This document shows positions 57,218-64,000 of a stretch of 64,000 nucleotides of DNA, in pieces. The notes below the pieces were generated by a model. It did no database searches, was not told the origin of the DNA, and saw nothing but the letters and a program-made list of their open reading frames with translations. The DNA is from Molanna angustata (Eukaryota > Arthropoda > Insecta > Trichoptera > Molannidae). Location: the NCBI GenBank assembly GCA_963576475.1, contig OY754978.1:13743718-13807717 (forward strand). Direction: 5' to 3'. The position numbers were made by a program, and so were the translations under genes. Within the stretch, counting starts at the first letter, position 1. Each line of letters opens with the position of its first letter.

Positions 57218-58140
57218 AACGAGTGGTTTGTGGCCACTACCAAGTCACTTCACAAAGTATTCAAATTTAGTATGGAAAAGATTCATCACTTTCATGTAAC
57301 GAGTTTTGATTTATACATACAAACATACATACATACCATCACGCCATGTCCCTTGCGGAGTAGGCAGAGAGAACCGAACGCCACATCTTTCTATCCTGGC
57401 ACGCATCCCTCGCCTCATCCACATTCATGCATCGTCTCATACATGTTCGTCTATTGCTCACACTTCTAACATTTCCGTCTTTCAAAATTTCGTTCACGTG
57501 GTCGTGCCATCCCTTTCTTGGGCGTCCCCGACCTCTCATGCCATTCCTTTCTGCTCTGTATATTTTCTTCGTCAGGCGCTCCTCATTCATTCTGCCCATG
57601 TGACCAAACCATCTCAATGTTTTCACTTTCATTCTAGTAATGACATCTTTCTTCATCTTACATTCTTTCCTTATGTCCTCATTTCTTACCCGGTCATACA
57701 TCGTTCTATTACATATTCGTCGATTTGCTCGAGCCATTTATTTATTTATTTTGATTTTAATATTATATTATGAAAACTTGATAATTCTTCAATGCCATTT
57801 TACGTAAGTGATGTGCCCTAAAAGCAATTTGAAGATAAAAATACCAAAATTTAAATTTCCTGAGCTTGGGATCATTTTGAAATTTTTGACAGTTAAAAAA
57901 AATAAGAATCATTGATAAGATATCCTTTAAAATATAATGGTATCCAAGCGAGTATTAGATATACAAATTAACAAAATTTTAAACAATCGAATAAGTAATT
58001 TAATCTTTAATTGATTGAAGTATAATAAACACGCCGTACGTATCACATAGTACATAGCACACACACACATATACATTGTGATGAAACTTTTAGAATACAA
58101 CCTCAGAATGATACTAGTTGATAATCTATAATAAAAAAAT
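57218..58140 (+). mobile_element. ACGAGTGGG repeat family, copy split by RTE-like family A
   Basis: Left part 57218-57312 starts ACGAGTGGTTTGTGGCC. The right part 57738-58140 follows 47460-47687 and 49363-49490 in order (AAAACTTGATAATTCTTCAA, CACGCCGTACG, GATACTAGTTGATAATCT). It lacks the pogo-like element, so it serves as that element's empty-site control, but is itself cut by a family A copy. The last 50 bp of the family are missing. Confidence 0.7.
57313..57737 (-). mobile_element. RTE-like family A, short well-preserved copy
   Basis: The 132-residue open frame (57339-57737) reads RMKVKTLRWFGHMGRMNEER, LTKKIYRAERNGMRGRGRPR, KGWHDHVNEILKDGNVRSVS and RKMWRSVLSAYSARDMA-stop. The 3' end in sense is GGCATGGCGTGATGG-type sequence with a (TATG)n tail at 57313-57340. 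5' truncated at a TTTATTTATTTATTT junction (57738). Its unbroken frame suggests a young insertion. Confidence 0.85.
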
Positions 58141-58865
58141 AACATAAAAAAAACTAAATTTTGTATCGCTGACTAAATAAAATACATTGTTGGCTGTATT
58201 TGTCCAACTAAGTTCCTTCGTAAGAATGAAGAATTATCCGTATAATATGTTAGTATATCACTTGTGTTTTCAAACTGGGTACTCTTAATACTAAAAACAT
58301 ATGCGTCAACTTATATGTATTTATGTAGATGAAGGAAATAAGTAATATTAATTAATTTTGAAAATCCACGTGGGGTGTATTGTTCCTAACGCATTGTTCT
58401 ATATTTGCAATTAATTATTATTATGAAGTTGGTACGAATTAAGCGTATTATACATATATAGAAGATAAAAGATACAAAGAGAAGAATATAGAAGATGTAA
58501 GTAACAGAGGCTTAGCGTCCAAAATAGAAGGAGAGGGAAGAAATGGGTATTTGTTGGGAAGAAGACCACGTTTTTGGGTTGAGAATTATTTATTATCGTG
58601 AGATTCGGCGAAAATTTGTATCTACTTATTTAGAGTTTAATTTACCGTATACTAATTGGGTAACATATTTCGTGGACAGTTATTTGATATAGAATAAAGC
58701 CTATTAAATGTTTGAATTTAATTTGAATTATTATTGTGTAGGTAAAAGACTTACCTACCTAAATATATAGAGTTTGGCTGTATTTGGAGCTTTCAATTCG
58801 AATATTCTGTATTCGAATTGTTTGTCCATTTTAGATTAAGTTGGGTATTTTTCCGTCAAATCGTG
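58141..58865. other. Unassigned AT-rich DNA
   Basis: No recognisable gene or element. Confidence 0.5.
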
Positions 58866-59100
58866 GAAAGAATGGGCGATAAAAGAGTGCCAAAAAGAAT
58901 CCTGCACAAAAAGGCCCCGAGGTAGACGAAACGTTGGTAGAGCCAAGCATCGATGGCTGGATGGCGTGCAGCGGGATGTGGAGGCTATTGGTGTAAGGGA
59001 CTTGAGGGGTGCAAGCCAGGATAGAGGGATATGGCGAGGAATGCTGGAGGAGGCCAAGGCTCGCAACGGGATGTGGAGCCATTGACGATGATGATGACAT
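58866..59100 (+). mobile_element. RTE-like C-terminal end with (GAT)n tail
   Basis: The plus strand reads RMGDKRVPKRILHKKAPR, then after a one-base shift GRRNVGRAKHRWLDGVQRDV, EAIGVRDLRG and MLEEAKARNGMWSH-stop, followed by GACGATGATGATGAC. RM.D.RVPKR...GRR..GR...RWLDGV is the RTE-type ending, and a GAT-repeat tail fits the clade. 5' truncated. Confidence 0.7.
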
Positions 59101-59436
59101 TTTTTTTACAATTCTTATTTAAGGGAATGCTGTAACCATAGAATTATAAGGTACAGAAGCCGCGTGTAGTACAAATTTTGAATTCAAATGTATGCCTAGT
59201 TTTTTTTACATATGTGTGTTAGGCGGTAGATCGGTTGGTCTACGTATTATGTAGGTGTGCGTATCGGTAGGTGTACGTATACGGCCGGGCAAGTGAAATT
59301 CGTCTGTTTCAGCGTAGTTTTAGTTGGCATACATTCATTGCGCTGACTAGGTATCTGTATCATATATAATCTAAGGCTGTAACAAACGATCAAATACACG
59401 GGTTCGAAACGATCGGATCGCGTGTTAAAAATAAAA
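59101..59436. other. Unassigned DNA with short internal repeats
   Basis: 59215-59285 has loosely repeated TAGGTGTGCGTATCGGTAGG-like words and a faint resemblance to the family 2 tRNA-like head (GGCGGTAGATCGGTTGG). Too weak to call. Confidence 0.3.
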
Positions 59437-59575
59437 ACATCACGCTATGTCCCTAACGGGGTAGGCAGAGGAGACCGAGCTCCATACTCCTCTATTCTTG
59501 CAAACATTTATAGCTTACTTATGTTTCCTTATTTCAAAATATCATCCACATAGTCGTGAAACACATTTCTGGAAC
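59437..59575 (-). mobile_element. RTE-like family A tail fragment
   Basis: ATCACGCTATGTCCCTAACG, GGGTAGGCAGAGGAGACCGA and TCAAAATATCATCCACATAG match the 3' end of family A (compare 12310-12490), with an internal deletion. Confidence 0.65.
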
Positions 59576-60129
59576 GAACCCTGCTATGTTCGAACCCTGA
59601 AATGAAATAAATTTAAAATGAATGAAAATATTATGTTCGCATTATATTCTTTCAGCGTTCAATACACATATTTTGAATTTTTCAATGAATTTATGCATCA
59701 AGTAGAAACATTATGCTTAGGGCATATATGCATATGCTTACTTGTTAACTCCAAAATAAAGTTAAAGAATTGTTGATTTTTTAATATGTCAAAATGACAA
59801 TTAAAATTGTTGCAATCACTGCCCGCCCCGCACCTACACGTCATTATCCTTCAAAACCGCGTCCTGTTAAGACATACATAATATCGAATCTTCAACTCTT
59901 CCGTCCTATACCGCTCTACTACATGCATTTGAATATTTATTATCGATCATCTAAAATACTTCACCACGCGTGTGACAAGAAGTGCAACAAGTTACAACTA
60001 TTGAGACAAGGAAGAAGACATCAGAAACATCAAATCAAGTAAGTGCGTGTGTTCCGTCAATATCTTTTCCTTCTGCCTTGCAGTGGATGCAACAGAATAT
60101 CATCTTTGTTTAAATCAAAGACCCCCTGC
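59576..60129. other. Unassigned DNA
   Basis: No recognised gene or element before the 32-bp array. Confidence 0.4.
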
Positions 60130-60385
60130 GAAAGACAACGCATCAACACTACTATTTTATGGAAAGACAACGCATCAGCACTACTATTTTATGGAAAGAC
60201 AACGCATCAACACTACTATTTTATGGAAAGACAACGCATCAACACTACTATTTTATGGAAAGACAACGCATCAACACTACTATTTTATGGAAAGACAACG
60301 CATCAACACTACTATTTTATGGAAAGACAACGCATCAACACTACTATATTATGGAAAGACAACGCATCAACACTACTATTTAATG
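60130..60385. repeat. 32-bp tandem repeat, eight units
   Basis: Eight direct units start at 60130, 60162, 60194, 60226, 60258, 60290, 60322 and 60354, each beginning GAAAGACAACGCATCAACAC, with single-base variants in units 2, 7 and 8. As 32 is not a multiple of 3, successive units rotate through all three frames. All three forward frames stay open, each giving a 32-residue period (for example KDNASTLLFYGKTTHQHYYF). No spacers, so not CRISPR. A minisatellite is the plain reading; translation is unsupported. Confidence 0.9.
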
Positions 60386-62672
60386 AAAGTCATGATAACA
60401 ACCTTTATTTTTATAAACAAATTTGAACATTTAATGTAATATTATTCTCAATATTATGTTCCTTGATATTTTGATAGGTAATTGTTTTTTTTATATGTAA
60501 ATACCTATCTACATGAATCTTTAGCATGAAGATTCGTTTATTTTCTTTTAAAAGACCTACATGTTCATTTCATACCTATTTTTTTGTAAATTTATAGTAA
60601 TAATGCTATATCAAACTGTTATAATTAACTTCATGGTGATTTTTTTTCCTACTGTTTTTTGGTATTATCTTTCTTATGTATTATTTTGACACAAAAAATT
60701 CAAGTTCTGATGAAATTTCATTAAATAAAATCAATGGATTATTTACTCCTTTCAAATATTCAAACTGCTTATTGATTTGCAATTCGGTATTCGAATGGTT
60801 GAAATTTCGAATATTTGCAAGTACTAACCTATTAAGGTATACCTACATAGTTCGGCTGTATTACCTACATACACACTTCTTATTTGCGAGTTGTTAATTT
60901 TCTAACAAGGTTCTCCCAGTAATCCTTTCACTAAATAAATATGGTTTGGTTTATCGTGTGTGTAAAATAAACAAAGTTTCGGTTTGTTGAAGAAAGCAAA
61001 GATTCATGCAGGTATGTCATATTAAAATTTCATTCAATGTACCTATTATATATAATTTTGATGAAAAAAAAATTATACATAATTTTTGGTTCTATTTAAT
61101 GTAACTATCATTCACCGGTATCGCTCAATGCCTAGCATCGTCAGAATGGTGAATGGGAGTTGTGTGCGAACTCAATAAAATAGAACAAAAAATAATATAT
61201 TATTTAATATAATATATATTTGTTTCGTCATAGTTCTATGTTTTTTATTCTTATTTTTTTTTTTTTTTTTATTTAATATATCTTTACATTTACATGTCAC
61301 AATGATAATATGCAATAATCGACCTCACTAGGACTGGCCTGTATTGAGGTTTATCACACCATATTTATAATGACAACAATACATAAGTAGATTACTGCTG
61401 CCCAACTAGGAAATCCTGTTCTAGGGCTAGCAGTTTACAATTTATATTGACAATTTATATGCAATTATGAACCAGGTGATTTTTCCCGTTCCACGCTAAA
61501 TATGTATACAATCTCAACTTTCTGCAATCGCAATCATTATCACAACAAACATATAGGCTCACACAAAACAGATCAACCAGATCCCAATGTCCGCCATAAT
61601 ATACCTGTCATAAATCTGATCTCTGACGCGATTTTTATTCGGCCTTACTCTCCACTGCAAATCCGATCTCAATCCGATTCCATTCGCTAAGAACCTACCT
61701 TTGTAACGGAGAATGAATGCGGTAGGTAGGTATGTTTAATACTAATAGTCGATAATTTGAATGTACGCAGGCGGCAGATAGGTAAGTTCTAAATGAAATT
61801 TTGAAATTGGGATCGGATTCGAGTTTCAAGAGTAAGGCTACAGAGCCATAGAAAGAGACTAGTTAAATATGTTGGTGTAATTAATATGAATCACATGGTT
61901 CCCAAATCAAATAAAATATTTTATGTGTTACTTAAAGAGCATTGCAAACACAATACGGTATAGTAATGTTGTTAATAATTTTAATTTTGAATTATTTAAG
62001 TAGTTACTGTCACATATACACAAATACTAAGTATTTGTGTATATGTGATTATTGAGTTATATCTTGAAGTAGCAGTGTCAAACATTGGAAGAAAAAATCA
62101 AAGTATTACAGAAAAATTATATATTCAATGAAGTTTTAAGACACGTTTATAACTGGAAAATAATATATGTATAACTTTCAGGCAATTCATCTCAGGTCTT
62201 TATTAACGATTAGGTATATAAAAAACTTAATAATTTTTGTTCTATACGTCCTTGTCCTTGAGTATGTCCTTGTAAACCAGTGCACTGCCATGGTCTTTGT
62301 TCTATATTATTTTATTATGAAAACACACAATTTTAATTACAAGTTATACAAAATTATTAAGTTCTTCATTTGAGGACCTATTAAGTTTACAGAAATAATC
62401 ACACCTTTGAAAATTCTATGGCAGATTTATAGGGAACGGAATGGGAAGAACATTAGGAATTGGATGGAAAGAGAAACATAAGAGCTTGCGAAAACACTTC
62501 GCACCAGAAGCCGCAGAGGTATTCGAGGACTTTATGAATGATGATTTAAATTTAATAATAGACTAATTAAAGAGGTTTTCTTAAAGAACCAAAAATTAAT
62601 ACATAATAATAATAACAATATAATAAATAATACCTTTATTCTTAAGCCAGCGCCGTTATAAAAAAAAGGTAT
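60386..62672. other. Unassigned AT-rich DNA with one short palindrome
   Basis: 62010-62027 and 62031-62048 form an exact 18-bp inverted repeat (GTATTTGTGTATATGTGA in the right arm) around three bases. CGACCTCACTAGGACTGGCC near 61320 may relate to the 38.9 kb 3' UTR repeats. No gene recognised. Confidence 0.5.
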
Positions 62673-62786
62673 TCTTAAGAGCGATCGGACAGACAATTTG
62701 GAGGAGACTTGCTGTCGATAGGGCGGAATGGAGGCAGTTTCTTGAGGAGGCCAAGGCCCACACCGGGCTGTAGCGCCATTGCTGAT
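62673..62786 (+). mobile_element. RTE-like family B, terminal fragment
   Basis: The plus strand reads IRAIGQTIWRRLAVDRAEWR and QFLEEAKAHTGL-stop, then GCGCCATTGCTGATTC, nearly the same as the end of the minus-strand copy at 56165-56520. Only the last 38 or so codons survive, without a mutation in the frame. Confidence 0.8.
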
Positions 62787-63404
62787 TCTTAAAGAACTCA
62801 TTGTTACCGTTGCAAATTCTATAAAATATCCATCGACACTGTAGAATTGATATGAAGAATCAAAAAAATGTATTATTCATTTTGATACGTTTTGGTTCAT
62901 TGGAGGCATCATAATTTTTGACCAATATTTGCAAAAGGAAACAAATAAAAAATTGCTTACAATTTCCCGGGATTAATTCCAGGGTTATTAAATTGGATTT
63001 ACTATAGGGCTAATTAAAAAATGTTGGATGTGTTAACTGACCAAACTCATAATAAATAATTGTAAAACTGAATCGGCGATATCTATATTCAATTTTTTTT
63101 AATAAGCCTTCCATGTGTAATAATTATTTTTAAAATTAAATGCACACCCTAACACCTGTCGCAGGATAATCTGCACTGTGGGGAATGCCGTTAATGGTAT
63201 GTATGTATGTATTTTTTTATTAAATTTTTGTGTTTTTTTATGTTAGGGGTGGAATCATGCTGAAAATCAGCTACTGGGGCGCGTGTTCTTGCACAACTTT
63301 TTTTGACAATTTATTTATATCCTCTTGTTTTTTTTGTAAACAGATCTCGAAATCAATAATGTTTTTATAAATATTATATTGATAATTAATATGAATTTAT
63401 AAGG
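62787..63404. other. Unassigned DNA with a short TATG run
   Basis: GGTATGTATGTATGTATTT at 63197 resembles a family A tail, but the preceding sequence (CTGCACTGTGGGGAATGCCG) does not match family A. A similar CCCGCACTGTGGGATATTATGCC lies at 45380, perhaps marking another element family. Confidence 0.35.
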
Positions 63405-63490
63405 GACGTCACTGTGCCGACGCCGTGGCACAGTTGAAAAGCCGTTTGGTTTCTGTGCGGATGTCCTGGGATCGATCCCCAGAGAAATTT
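63405..63490 (+). mobile_element. tRNA-derived sequence, third type
   Basis: CGCCGTGGCACAGTTGAAAA resembles an A-box region, and GGGATCGATCCCC near 63470 a B box, separated by about 45 bp as in tRNA-like SINE heads. No proper cloverleaf forms, so I do not call a tRNA gene. A single copy in this window. Confidence 0.4.
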
Positions 63491-63619
63491 ATTTAAATTC
63501 ATTTCTCATGCTAATATTGCTTCTCTGGGCTGGAAACATTGGTTAGTTAGAAGAGATTCCCATATGTCAATAAACTCGCCACTTGTGCAGGGTGCAAGGA
63601 AGTGTTTATTATCATAATT

Positions 63620-63672
63620 ATTGTGTTGCTGACCATATCCATACCCTGGACGGATATGGTCAGTAACACAAT
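63620..63672. repeat. 21-bp inverted repeat
   Basis: ATTGTGTTGCTGACCATATC (63620) faces GATATGGTCAGTAACACAAT (ending 63672) with one mismatch across 21 bp and an 11-base spacer. It lies just before the RTE-like fragment. Confidence 0.75.
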
Positions 63673-63694
63673 ATGTAGTTCTTCAAAGAGCTAG

Positions 63695-63985
63695 AGTGAA
63701 TAGAGAGCTTGTGACTAATATCAAAATCGGAAAGATATCGTATTTGGGTCATATGCTTAGAGGAGAAAAGTATGAATTGCTCCACCTGATTCCTATGGGC
63801 TAGATAGAGGGTCGAAGAGGTGTTGGAGGAAGACAAATTTCCTGGCTCCGCATTATACGCGACTGGACGGGCATAAGAAGTGCGGGAGAGCTCTCTGGGC
63901 TGCCCAGGACAAGGAAGCTTTCTCTCGGGTGATATTTAACGTTAGGGGTACCTGACATGACACCAAAAGAAGAAGATAGAAGGTA
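63695..63985 (+). mobile_element. RTE-like C-terminal end with GAA-rich tail
   Basis: The plus strand reads RVNRELVTNIKIGKISYLGH, MLRGEKYELLHLIPMG-stop, then IEGRRGVGGRQISWLRIIRD and WTGIRSAGELSGL. This is the standard RTE-type C-terminal pattern (K..YLGH..RG.KY.LL.LI..GKI.G.R..GRR..SWL). One stop and a shift after GELSG. It ends ACACCAAAAGAAGAAGATAG, an A/G-rich tail like those at 8370 and 21680. Confidence 0.75.
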
Positions 63986-64000
63986 CCTATGTTTCGTCCT

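Noticed and set aside
59215..59300. Third copy of the family 2 tRNA-like head
   Set aside because: Only GGCGGTAGATCGGTTGG matches and there is no B box.
60130..60385. CRISPR array
   Set aside because: The units are directly adjacent with no spacers and the genome is eukaryotic.

Overview
This is a eukaryotic window with no bacterial features. It is AT-rich and packed with dead transposable elements of kinds found together in insect genomes: CR1/Jockey-, RTE- and R4-like non-LTR retrotransposons, IS630-Tc1-mariner elements, a pogo-like element, Helitrons, tRNA-derived SINEs and many foldback elements. The mix, together with the many short TACCTA/TAGGTA words, suggests a lepidopteran (moth or butterfly). 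That assignment is inference. I found no convincing host protein-coding gene, rRNA gene or intact tRNA gene, so the window reads as intergenic or intronic DNA.

Layout. 0.4-2.6 kb: two copies of a non-autonomous Helitron, 3' end to 3' end. 5.4-7.9 kb: the longest coding remnant, a CR1/Jockey-like reverse transcriptase on the minus strand. 8.4-14.5 kb: RTE-like fragments, a CR1-like 3' end with a long ATTT tail, a 635-bp foldback and an RTE-like RT copy. 14.6-17.5 kb: a MITE, a 26-bp tandem repeat, tRNA-derived SINEs and a 730-bp foldback. 19.5-21.3 kb: a mariner with TIRs and a TA duplication, interrupted by a CR1-like fragment. 21.7-28.8 kb: RTE-like fragments, a truncated Helitron, and an R4/Dong-like endonuclease end lying between TTA repeats. 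29.4-30.0 kb: a near-perfect palindrome with 275-bp arms. 32.7-39.7 kb: more non-LTR 3' ends, an L2/CR1-like end with a TTA tail, and a 190-bp MITE. 39.7-47 kb: mostly unassigned AT-rich DNA. 47.3-49.6 kb: a pogo-like transposon inside an older repeat whose uninterrupted relative at 57.2-58.1 kb shows the empty site. 51-55 kb: an RTE-like end, a GC-richer patch and further Helitron copies. 55.4-55.9 kb: a short DD41D element with TIRs. 56-64 kb: RTE-like 3' ends and a 32-bp tandem array open in all three forward frames.

Nothing here forms a pathway. The value of the window is its insertion history: several nested insertions can be ordered in time, and several element boundaries can be read directly from TIRs, target duplications, shared 3' ends or paralogous empty sites. 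All coding remnants carry stops, frameshifts or truncations, so every element looks immobile on its own. Clade names for the retrotransposons come from motif recognition alone and have not been tested by alignment.
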